DNA of 64,000 bases from Torymus aiolomorphi (lineage: Eukaryota > Arthropoda > Insecta > Hymenoptera > Torymidae), in contig CM070875.1 of assembly GCA_036365515.1 (NCBI GenBank), positions 5,429,001 through 5,493,000 on the forward strand, read 5' to 3'. A program made the position numbers and the translations under genes. Below the pieces are notes generated by a model. The model was not told where the DNA came from, did not search any database, and saw nothing but the letters and a program-made list of their open reading frames with translations. Each line of letters opens with the position of its first letter. The stretch's first letter is position 1. Of the stretch, positions 14,063 through 24,481 are shown in pieces.

Positions 14063-15768
14063 CACATATAGTAGTTGATCGCTTAAGAATACTCATTGCT
14101 GAACAAACCATGGGAATACGAACTAACTATGGTAAAATCCGTTTTATTCTTAGTGAACTTCGCAATGCTAGTATCATAAATTAATATTTCAAAGTTATAT
14201 TGTACTAGATTATCTAAAAAATTGAGATATTGGCTAAGCCAAATGTTCATTTTCAATAAAATTATTTTGGTAAACAAACATTTTCAAGTAATAAATACCC
14301 TGTCATTTTTTTTTTCTTTTTTCCGCCATGCTCCGTTGACAAATGAAAAGCCTAGAATTATCGATTATTTAAGGTGAATGACATAAAGGATTGTGAGTCG
14401 CGGAAAAACTACATTGACTGCTGAGCGCACGTAGATATCACGCACTCAGATTTTCAACTGCGTAGCAGGTCCACATTGTGCACATGACTTTTTCTGTGTT
14501 ATACATGTTTTACTATGAAGCCCTAATCTGCATTTCAGTGTAAAAAGTGGGTGTCCGGGGCAGTATTAAATTGATTATCTAATAAATATAATCAGAAAAT
14601 TTAAAAATTCCCTTTTCAACCACCTCATTCATTTCAATAACATTAACGATAAAAAGTCTTCTGAAAAAACTATGTATCAATGAACTCACTATTTTGTGTT
14701 GGTATAAGTTTTGTAGTCTTTGAATAATGTTTATACTTCCAGTACATTTATAAACATTCAACTATTATTCAAGATACGAAAATTGAGTGCCTCGCTAAGT
14801 TTTAAATATGTAGGGTGTCTATAATGGAGTTGTATTTATTTATTTATTTTACTGATAGCATTGCCATTTTCTACAATAAATTGGAACATTTATTATTTTA
14901 TAAGATTTATTACATGTATAAACTATTAATGATAGGATAATATAAATTAGTAACTAAATACATTTTTATATTCTGAATAGATGTAGCTCTATACGATGTC
15001 TTTTTTTTACTATAATTTTGCAATAAATATTTGTGGGCAAAAAGCATTATTTGTAGTGTTTTTAGAGTGTTGAAAACTTACTAAAATCTAATATTGACTA
15101 GCAGGATCTCAAATTATCCTACTACCGGCTGTTTGTTTCACTTTTGCTCAAAAATTCTGTCCCACTAAATTAAGGAACTACCTATGTATTTTTTTTACTT
15201 GTTTAATATGTTAGTAATATTGTTTGTGAAATCAATTAAATGAACTATTTGCTGCTATTTTTATTTCACTTTGAGAAGGTTTAAAAGACTATTAATAAAT
15301 CATATGTGACCTGAATAGTTTGCCTTCAAACATAGGTATTATTTTTCAAAAGAGAGAGAGAACTAGCTGAAACCAAGCGCACTCTATATATATTTCTTTT
15401 CTAAATATTAAAAACTATTAATTTAAACTTCTGTGAATGCTAAGATGCAAAAAATGTTCAAGTAATCGTAAAAGAATATCAGTATTATTTTTATAATACA
15501 ACATTTCAAGGTCTCAAACTATTTCTATATTTTCTATTTTGTGAGTTAAATATTTTATATTTTCGTGCCTAGAACCAACCACATCAATTAAGTCAGGCGG
15601 CCTATTCATAACATCTATAATTGCCAGGCGGGTTATGAGGCGGGTTATGAGGCCTTTCTTATGAATATTTACACTGTCTGTATACGGGACTGCCAAATTC
15701 GGAAATATTATTTGGATGATACTTCGAAAAATATGGCATATTCCTAGATTTAGATAAGTATTGAACAA
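14063..15768. other. AT-rich spacer without recognised gene
   Basis: Only short open frames are present and none shows a recognisable domain, codon pattern or splice context. There is a short GA run near 15350 and a small direct duplication of GGCGGGTTATGA near 15628-15650. Confidence 0.6.
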
Positions 15769-15835
15769 CCCTGGTAGAAATGGTAACCAACCGTTCGCCA
15801 TCCGTTTACCAAATCGCAAAGGTTTGCTTAATTTC
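15769..15835. mobile_element. Solo terminus of the element C family
   Basis: The sequence begins CCCTGGTAGAAATGGTAACC. It matches the reverse complement of the right end of the foldback at 18754-20670 for about 65 bp, including blocks equivalent to AACCGTTCGCCATCCG and CGCAAAGGTTTG. No partner terminus or 90-bp repeat lies next to it, so it is a fragment or a solo end. Confidence 0.7.
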
Positions 15836-16849
15836 TCAAGCTCTCGAAAACGACGCAAGAAACTGGTGCTACATGCACGAGGGAGAGGTAGAATATATTT
15901 TTTTTGGAATTACGTAGTGATAGCCCTACCCTCTTTTTAAATAAAATACTTTTTCTACCAAATAGCACCTCTATCATAACTCGGTGCATTAGATATAGCA
16001 CTCTTAACTTCTTGTAATATTCTTTAATTATTTCTATTAACGAGAGACACTCGGCTTGTTAATTGAACTGTGCCGCGGGTCATACGAAACTCATTTTCAT
16101 TGGCTGCACTAAGTATATGCACGCACCTCCCAGGCGAGGCAAAGTTCGCCAATTCGTTTCCGTCAACGCGTGCGATTAAAAGCGCAAAAGTTATTCGGCG
16201 AATATAACGGCGCGTATAATATAAGTATTGCGCGTATATCAATTATCTTACTTCAGCTCAAATTCCAGGCACATCCATGAGTTAAAAACAAAGAAAGAAT
16301 TTGAAATACGTCAATATATCTCTTTTGCGGACAGCATGATATTAATTAAATGTCTTCGTGATTTTTCAAATTAAGGTTGTATTGGCCGTAACATCACATT
16401 CAAAAGTTAGTTTTTCACGTTAAAATTGCGATAAATAATTATGTAAAGCAATTGATCAATTTTTAGTTCTCGCGATCAATGTATTAATGCAATTGGAATA
16501 TTATAAGCTTTAAAAATCAAAAATCAAAGCAAAATTGTAAACTCGGTACTATTTTTTTTTTAATCGTCAAAATGCACTAATTTCAACGTATTGGCGATTT
16601 AAAAAAAAAAGTGCCGAGTTTATAATTTGGTTTTATTTTTGATTTTTAAAGCTTATAATACTCCAATTGCATTAATACATCGATCGCGAGAACTAAAAAT
16701 TGATAAATTGCTTTACATACACTGTTAAAAGGATTTGCATTAAATTTAATGAACATGTAAATGAAGCAAATTTCAAGTATGTAAATTAAAACCAAATTAA
16801 TGAAATTACCTGAAAATAAATGTACAAATAACTGAAAATTAATACAAAT

Positions 16850-17070
16850 CTGCATTACAATTAAGGCAAATCAGCATTACAATTAATGCAAACCTGCATT
16901 ACAATGTATGAAAAATTGATGGAAATCTGCATTGTAATTAATGAAAATCCGCATTACAATTAATGCAAGTTTGCATTAAAATTTATGCAAATTTACATTA
17001 TAATTAATGCAAATCTGCATTACATTTAATGCAAATCTGCATTACAATTTATGCAAATCTGTAATGTACT
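16850..17070. repeat. Short palindromic reiterations of AATGCAAATCTGCATT
   Basis: About ten imperfect copies of a ~20-bp unit alternate GCAAATCTGCATTA and CAATTAATGC. The unit is itself nearly self-complementary. It forms the subterminal zone of element B. Confidence 0.85.
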
Positions 17071-17504
17071 GTAAATGTACTGGAAAATTTCATCGCTGCA
17101 CATTAAAAAAAATCCCGTAAACTGGAATTTCAATTGAATGCATATTTGAAATTTCTAGCAAAAGACGTTATACTAATAAAATTTTACTTGAAAACATTAT
17201 TTACTTTGTTGAAAAATATTTTTTTTCTTTTTATTCAACAAATTATTTTTTTATTTTGCGAAAATAAAAAATTTTTAGAAAATGTAATAGTGCTACACAG
17301 TTTGTAGTGGAAATTATTTATTTTGATTCAAATTTTATTATATATTTTGCTTACCTCACTTTTTTTAATTCCAGCAACAATGTTAATTTATGCATATAAC
17401 TTTTTAATATTATAAATTTTCGCATTTTCATTAAAGAACTTGTAACTTTTAATTAATCGCATTTTTATTATCGCAGAAAAAACTTACATAAAATTTTCGA
17501 CCTA

Positions 17505-17573
17505 ACCGGGAATCGAACCCGCAAACCTTGGGTTACTACGCACGCACGCTATCCGTTACGCTATCGCTCGCTT
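17505..17573 (-). ncRNA. tRNA-like block inside element B (not a functional tRNA)
   Basis: On the minus strand a box A (TAGCGTAACGG) and a perfect box B (GGTTCGATTCC) are spaced as in a tRNA gene, with a T33 and seven-base loop position before CCCAA. The acceptor ends and the anticodon stem do not pair, so a functional tRNA is unlikely. It could serve as an RNA polymerase III internal promoter or be a tRNA-derived relic. A similar block lies in the element at 41788-42511. Confidence 0.6.
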
Positions 17574-17756
17574 GAAGAAGTTTGACATTTTCATCTACAT
17601 AAGGTGCATTATCCATATTAATACAATTGATATTACATTTTGACTAACTAAAATATTAATGGCTTTTAAGAATTATTTATTTAAACAATATTTTAAGTAC
17701 ACGAGTTCGATTTTATGTAAACTTAATTAAATTGATGTGAAATACCGACATAATTT

Positions 17757-18395
17757 TTGAACGTGTACATCTTATGCAAATACTAATAGAATTACTCAAA
17801 AAAATTTAAGAGTATAGTATTTACATATATGGAGCGCCTGACAATCCTGTTTTTCAAAAAAAAAAAAAAAATACTTAGAAATTATTTAATTAAATAAAAA
17901 CCGCAATGCCGGTAAGTAGGAATCTGCATTTGTATAATTTTGATCTAGTTTTTAAACGAGCATATCTGATGGAAATGCTAATAAAATCACTCAAAAAATT
18001 TTCTGAGCATAGTATTTACATATACGGAGCGCTTGACAAAATTGTTTTTCTAGATAAACGTCTGAATATTAATTTCATTATTTAATAAATTAACTTTTCA
18101 AACATTGATTTGGCAAAACACAATTTTCACGCCTTCCGAACATACAAATACTATACTCAAAAAATTTTTTCGAGCGATTCTATTAGTACTGTCATGAGAT
18201 ATACTCTTTGAAAAAATTGGATCAAAATGACAAAAATGCAGATTCCTACTTATTGACATTACAATTTTTATTTAATTAAAAAATTCCAAAACATTTATTT
18301 GGAAAAACACAATTTTCACGCCTTTCGTATATGTAAATACTATACTCAGAATTTTTCTGAAGCGATTCTATTAGTACTGTCATGAGATTTTCTTA
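17757..18395. repeat. Four copies of a ~100-bp module, two direct and two inverted
   Basis: The modules at about 17757-17855 and 17950-18052 share CATAGTATTTACATATACGG (with variants) and GCATATCT-like starts. Those at about 18111-18215 and 18295-18395 carry the complementary TACAAATACTATACTCA and GCGATTCTATTAGTACTGTC. They make a nested inverted repeat inside element B. Confidence 0.75.
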
Positions 18396-18753
18396 AAATA
18401 AATTTAAACTAGATGCGATAAAAAATTTCTTTTTGATACTAAAATTTAAGGCATACTTAATTGTAATTCAATGTAAATATTCATTAAAGTTAACACACTT
18501 CCTGTAAAAAGTATATAAATTTTATGTAGATGCATTAAATTTGTCTTGCTTTAACAGTAATCTCTTTATGCCCTTGCATAGTAGTATTTATGAAAATGTT
18601 TATAAAATTAAAAGAACAATAACTTAAATGTAATTCTCAGTACTGGAATAGACTTTCTTGTTATATGTCATGAAATTTCATGTAAAATTAGTTAAATTTT
18701 TAATATCATCACATTAATTTTAATGCACGTGAACTGTATTATTTATGCGGATG

Positions 18754-20670
18754 CCCTGGTAGAAAATAACCCAACCAAAATGGCTTAACTGCAACTGTTG
18801 GCTAATCTTTTTGGCCAACGAATAACAAAAATATTAACGAACGGTTGGCCAGTGGATGGTGAACTATCGATAATTAAAAGCATCGAATGCGTGGACTAGG
18901 TCTTTGGGGTGGCCGATGATGGACTCTTATAGGTGGTGCGCTCCGTAGTTTTATGCGTTAAGATCTCAGGGTGAATCTAATACGTGGCCCAGGTGTTCGG
19001 GGTAGCCGATGACGATGTATAGGTGGTGCACTCCGTAGTTTTTTGCATCTAGGTGTCGGAACGCATTCTATGTGTGGTCTAAGTAGTCTGTGTAGCCGAT
19101 GACTGAGTCTAGGTGGTGCGCACCGTAGGTTTGTAGCTCTAGGTGTTGGAACTTATCGAATGCGTCGTCTAGATGTTCTGGGTGACCGATTACGGAGTCT
19201 TGGTAGTGCGCACCGTAGGTTTTTGGCTGTAGGTGTTGGATCTCATTGAATGCGTCTTTTAGGTGTTCGGGGTAGCCGATGACGATGTCTAGGTAGTGCG
19301 CTCCGTAGTTTTTTTGCATTTAGGTGTTGGAACACATCGAATGCGTGGTCTAGGTCTTTGGGGTAGCCAATTACGGAGTCTAGGTGGTGCGCACCGTAGG
19401 TTCTTGGCTGTAGGTGTTGGATCTTATCGAATACGTGGCCCAGGTGTTCGGGGTAGCCGAAAACGATGTCTAGGTGGTGCGCTCCGTAGTTTTTTGCATC
19501 TAGGTGCTGGAACACATCGAATGCGCGGTCTAGGTCTTTGGGATAGCCGATTACGGAGTCTAGGTGGTGCGCACCGTAGGTTCTTGCCTACAGGTGTTGG
19601 ATCTTATCGAATACGTGGCCCAGGTGCTCGGGTAGCCGAAAACGATGTCTAGGTGGTGCGCTCCGTAGTTTTTTGCATCTAGGTGTTGGAACACATCGAA
19701 TGCGTGGTCTAGGTCTTTGGAAGAGCTGATCATGCGTTTAGGTGGTGCGCTCTATAGTTTTTTGGCTCCAGGTGTTGGAACACATCGCAAACGTGGTGGA
19801 CGAGGAAAACTACGGAGAGCATTACCTAGACACCGTCATCGGCTACCCCGACCACCTAGACCACGCATGGAATGCATTCCGACACGTAGACGCAAAAAAC
19901 TACGGAGTACACCACCTAGACATCGTCATCGGCTACCCCGAACACCAGGGCCACGTATTCGATGAGATCCAACACCTACAGCCAAGAACCTACGGTGCGC
20001 ACTACCTAGACTCCGTAATCGACTACCCCAAAGACCTAGACCACGCATTCGATGTGTTCCAACATCTAGATGCAAAAACTACGGAGCGCACCACCTAGAC
20101 ATCGTCATCGGCTACCCCGAACACCTAGACGACACATGGAATGAATTTCGACACCTAGATGCAAAAACTACGGAGCGCACCATCTAGACTTCGTAATCGG
20201 TCACCCTGAACACCTAGACGACGCATTCGATGAGATCCAACATCTACAGTCAAAAACCTACGGTGCACACCACCTAGACTGCGTAATCGGCTACCCCGAT
20301 CACCTAGACCACGTATGGGATGCATTCCGACACCTAGATCCAGAAAACTACGGAGCGCACCACGTAGACTTCGTAATCGGTCACCCTGACCACCTAGACG
20401 ACGTATTCGATGAGTTCTAACACCTACAGCCACAAACCTACGGCGCGCACCACCTAGACTCTATCATCGGCCACTATTTTGCGAAGCTAATGAGCCATTT
20501 ATTTGTATCAAGAAATCAATTTTCTTATTATAACATTTATTGGCCAACCGCAAGGCTTATTCCGTGATGAAATAAGCGGTAATTATTACCGACCATTGGT
20601 TAAATGGTTGGCCAAACCTTTGCGACTTGGTGAACGGATGGTGAACGGTTGGTTAGCATTTCTATCAGGG
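18754..20670. mobile_element. Element C: foldback with 90-bp repeat arms
   Basis: Termini CCCTGGTAGAAAATAACCCA (left) and the complement of CCCTGATAGAAATGCTAACC (right) are inverted. The two long arms, about 18885-19800 and 19801-20480, are inverted copies of a tandem repeat. Long inverted repeats built of subrepeats are the architecture of Drosophila Foldback (FB) elements, but the ends resemble no family I can name. No transposase is present. A paralogous stretch at 20801-20860 resembles the uninterrupted insertion site. Confidence 0.8.
18885..20480. repeat. Exact 90-bp tandem repeats in opposite orientation in two arms
   Basis: In the right arm CTACGG starts at 20168, 20258, 20348 and 20438, exactly 90 bp apart. 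Translation outward from the centre gives the same 30-residue repeat in both arms (plus strand on the right, minus strand on the left), of the form YGAHHLDSVIGYPEHLDHAF followed by D-x-x-Q-H-L and D-A-K-N or Q-P-K-T. The D-A-K-N and Q-P-K-T endings tend to alternate, giving a 180-bp superperiod. Frames of 80-118 codons are open, but some units carry frameshifts. I do not recognise the peptide repeat. Confidence 0.75.
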
Positions 20671-21391
20671 TGGTAAAGAAATTCCATGGATCGCTAGTCA
20701 AATGTAGTGCTCAGAACTGGAATATCCTTTTTCATTTTGTCATAAAATTTCATGTAAAGTTTATTAAATTTTTAATATCATCACATTAATTTTAATGCAC
20801 GTGAACTATATTATTTATGCGAATGTGAATGAAATTCAATGGATCGTTACTCAAATTTAATGCTCAGTACTGGAAAAGCCTTTTTCATTTTATGTCATGA
20901 AATTTCATGTGAAGTTTATTAAATTTGTTTCATATTCGCATTAATTTTAATGCACGTGAACCGCATGATTTGTGTTTATGTACATGAAGTTTAAAGCATG
21001 GTACTTTAAATTTAATGAACATTAGTTGATTTAATTATTCGTATAATGTAATGAAATATTATGAAATGTAATTAAATTTCGTTATCTTCAACATTAATTT
21101 TAATGCACGTGAACTGTAATTTTTATCATCATGTTCATTAAACTTTGTGCATAAGATATTAATTTTAATTTACACTCGTAATTTTCATGCAATACAGATA
21201 TTTCATGTACTCGTACAATAATTTCTATGTACAGGTACAATAATTTTAATGTACTTTCATTAATATTGTATGGATTTACATTAATTTTATGGTAGATGTG
21301 CATAAAATGATATTTAAGTTACAAATTCATGAAAATTAATGCACGAGTGTACATTAAAGGTGCATTAAATTTAATGATATTTTTAACAGTG
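20671..21391. repeat. Diverged tandem copies ending in TAATGCACGTGAAC
   Basis: Blocks with TTTTAATGCACGTGAAC recur at about 18720, 20790, 20945 and 21095, each preceded by a CATGAAATTTCATGT-like palindrome. They form the right part of element B. The short ORFs here are not credible genes. Confidence 0.6.
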
Positions 21392-21462
21392 TAATTATTT
21401 ATCGCAGTTTTAACGTGAAAAACTAACTTTTGAATGGGACCTTACGGCCAATACAACCTTAA

Positions 21463-22457
21463 TTTTGTCTCGGTTTTTCTACAAATTTGTTTGAAATTTG
21501 GTTTGGATTCAGACAAAATTTTTCCTTTATGCGACATCTCTTAAAATTTAAGAAACTATATCAATTGTCAAGGAAGTTACCGCCGATGTTTGGACAACGT
21601 GGAAGACGAGAGACCGTCGATTCATCAAAAGAACAACTAAGTAGCTCGCGATGCACTCGTTATGGCATCGCGACGTTAGCTTCGTGATTGAGCCCGAAAC
21701 TACAAACCGCGGATCCGTGAGTTCGTAGCCCGCTCCTCACTTAATTCTTCACGCTTCATTGTTTAACTCTCACGTACGTAACGCAATAATAATATTTTGT
21801 TAATATCTAATATTGAGGCCGGTACGACAGAAGTCTTGGACGGTGGGGAATAATCTTGTGAATAATTACAAGATTAGCGAACGAATAATTCCTTCATGAT
21901 GCAAGCTTCAAATATCGAGAATCGGTGTCAACAGCAAGTCAGCAACGGCCTAAACTAAAAGATTATGCGCACGGAGTAACGTAAAGTATATAAACTTGCA
22001 ATTCACTATAAAAAAATTTCATTCAAAGAAACTTTAGCGAAACCGAAAAAAATTGGCATCAAAATGCCTGAAATAGAAAAACTCTTTGAAAAGAGACCAC
22101 CCCCCCCCCACACACACATACTTGCACATCACATTTGCCGCACTTTATATACAAATATCACATAAAAAATGTACAAATAAATAACGGAAAGACACGGCGC
22201 CCGGCTCTTCCGGTACGAAAAATCAGGAATCAGCCCGCAATGGCCTCTGCGCACGCACGCGAACGCGTCGCTGAAAAAAATGCCGCTTTCTCGTATCTTC
22301 TTTTTTTCGCGCACGCAGAAATTATTTTTTACCGTCCCCCGTACAGGTGGGTCTATATATTATATAATAAAAAGCAAAAGCGCAAGAGTCGAGGAAAAGT
22401 GAAAAGATAAAAAGAAAGAGGGAGTGAAGCGAAAAAAATTATACACATTATGAGGAA
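21463..22457. other. Spacer without recognised gene
   Basis: Unique-looking sequence with a short C run followed by CA repeats near 22099-22120 and a CpG-richer patch at 22195-22330. The open frames on both strands there are mutually overlapping and lack recognisable domains. Confidence 0.5.
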
Positions 22458-23221
22458 ATTCACAAAAAATTGACACTTTTAGCGGCCTCTAAACTGGTCA
22501 AAATTTTTTTTAAAGGCACAACTTCCGGGCGCATTTTTTCTTCTTTATTATATCACAAAGAATACGGGAAAAATCGTGTACAATTAAAAACGCCTCTGTG
22601 ATGATACATTTTTTTTAAGGCAGAAATGTTTTTAAAAAATGGCAAAAAAGCCCTCTTATTTAAACGTCGGCCATTTAACCCAGAAACGTTTTACACAAAG
22701 TTTCAAAAAAGAAATTGAAAATAGAAAGAAAGAACTTTTATTTACTTTTCTGAAAATTAAAAAATGTTGATTCCTTCAAAAGTTATAAGAGTTTAAAGTT
22801 GATCGTCGAAAAGGCATAAAAATGCAGAAATCGCAGGAGTCGTCACTCCGACTTTGATAGTATTTTTATGCCTTTTCGATGATCAATTTTAAACTCTTGT
22901 AACTTTTGAAGGAATCAACATTTTTGAATTTTCAAAAAAGGAAAATAAAAGCTGTTTCTTGCTTTCTTTTTTGAAACTTTGTGTAAAACGTTTCTGGGTT
23001 AATGGCTGAGGTTCACATAAAAGGGCTGTTTTTGCCATTTTTTTTTAAATTTCAACCTTCAAAAAAAAAAGTGTCACAAAGGCGTTATTAATTGTACACG
23101 ATTTTTACCGTATACTTTGTTATTATATACGAAAGAAGAAAAAACGCGTTCGGAAGGTGTGCCTTAAAACAAATTTTTACCAGTTTTGAGGCCACCAAAA
23201 GTATAAATTTTTTGTGAATTT
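22458..23221. mobile_element. Foldback palindrome D (~760 bp)
   Basis: The left arm reads TTCACAAAAAAT, GCGGCCTCTAAACTGGT, AAAGGCACAACTTCCGG. The right arm carries the complementary ACCAGTTTTGAGGCC, CCGGAAGTTGTGCC-like and ATTTTTTGTGAA blocks in reverse order. The arms meet near 22840 around GGAGTCGTCACTCC. Inner arm blocks AACCCAGAAACGTTTTACAC and AAAGGCATAAAAAT are also mirrored. There is no coding capacity; it is a non-autonomous hairpin element. Confidence 0.85.
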
Positions 23222-23894
23222 TGTTGTGAATTGTAAATCATATGTACGTACTAATTATGCCGTGCAGAAAGGAGTAAGAGAAGGGATGGGTACACGATTA
23301 TAGAGGCAGACATGCGCACAGTGCAAGCGCGCGATTACCGCGGAGACACATCTTTTTATGGTGCGGAGGAAAGGGCGAACGTTAACAAGTTTCACTGGTG
23401 TGTTGTGTGTATGTTATACTTACGTACCTGTGTATTAAAAAAGGAGAAATCCGTTTAATGTGAGGGGTAGGATGTTGTGTACAGTTGTTATGGCTATTTT
23501 GTTAATTTTTTTAGTGGATGGTAAAAAAGTTCGAGCACTCAATGTAGATGATAATATTGTTGGCAATATAAAACAAACGTTGCATGGGCTAGAATTTTTT
23601 GATGCCGAATTTGCATGACAAATAAGCTAATATTACTAAAATGTTACTGAAGTATTGCTATCTCATTTTTCAGTATAAATAAATAACATATATTTCAGTA
23701 AGTATCTATATATATGAATATAGAAGGTAACTGAAGATTTCTTATCGATTTCTTGTTAGTGCAGAAACGGACGGAACTAGTCAGCCGATTATAATTTAAT
23801 GAACAACATTCATTATAATATTGAACAAATATCGATCATTTTGTCTACGTAATTCTTTTTCTGACGTTATTCTTCTTGAAAGTACTTAATAGTT
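23222..23894. other. Spacer without recognised gene
   Basis: AT-rich, with no credible frame or repeat apart from short GT runs near 23400. Confidence 0.5.
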
Positions 23895-24481
23895 ATATCT
23901 ATGAGCAATATTTTTACTTTTCGCCCACTTTTGTGGGGAGGGGTCGTGGATTTTCCCCAAATTTTAGTATGTTGTAGTACCTTAAAAAAAAAGACTGCTT
24001 GCCCATTTTCAGCCCTCTTGGGGTCCCTGGATCTGAAAAACGCCATTAGGGAATGTCCAAAAATGACACTCTTTGCCCCATTTTCAAAGGCCAATATCTT
24101 GAAGACCTATCAGCCAATTTTAATCCGGCAAGCGTTAGTTTTTTTTTGTTTTAACTTCTAGTTCTTATAAAAAAATTTTCAAAACCCCAAGTATTGAGGC
24201 CCATTTTTCGGAACCGATTGAGGGTGTGTTCCGATATTGGAATCGTAAGTGAATTTGGCAACCGCGCAATCGCAGTGACGACCAACAACAGTTTTTAACC
24301 ATGCAGTACGTCCTGAAACGGTCAATAACGGGTTTTGACTACTGGAGCTGTGTTCCGTAAACTGTAAACAAAAATCAGCTGGTTAAGCACTCATGATTGA
24401 CTTCATCTGAAAATCATCATCAAAAACCTACTGGTTAAGCGTTGATAATTAACTTGAAGAAAATTCGTTCGAATTCAAATA

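Larger units (their letters stand above)
16720..21391. mobile_element. Element B: 4.67-kb TA-flanked element
   Basis: Ends are CACTGTTAAAAGGATTTGCA at the left and the complementary TTTTAACAGTG at the right, with TA on both sides (16718-16719 and 21392-21393). Removing B together with one TA restores the right arm of palindrome A exactly as its left arm predicts (CTTTACATAATTATTTATCG). A TA duplication is typical of Tc1/mariner-like elements. The interior is AT-rich with no transposase. It holds short reiterations of AATGCAAATCTGCATTA (16850-17070), a tRNA-like block, direct and inverted ~100-bp modules, and foldback C. Confidence 0.8.
16375..21458. mobile_element. Element A: TTAA-flanked palindrome, split by element B
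   Basis: TTAA sits immediately outside both ends (16371-16374 and 21459-21462). The termini GGTTGTATTGGCCGTA and TACGGCCAATACAACC form inverted repeats of about 75 bp. Apart from the insertion, the element is a ~410-bp near-perfect palindrome (16375-16719 plus 21394-21458) whose arms carry TTTTTAGTTCTCGCGATC and its complement. TTAA target duplication is known from the piggyBac and Kolobok superfamilies. No coding sequence remains, so it is non-autonomous and its family is undetermined. Confidence 0.85.

Noticed and set aside
15514..15858. 114-codon minus-strand frame
   Set aside because: Part of it is the solo terminus of element C and the rest has no domain or splice support.
17505..17573. 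Functional tRNA gene
   Set aside because: Boxes A and B are good, but acceptor and anticodon stems do not form.
19296..19965. Arg/Gly-rich frames antisense to the 90-bp repeat
   Set aside because: They run opposite to the frame shared by both arms and look like shadows; the outward frame is the consistent one.
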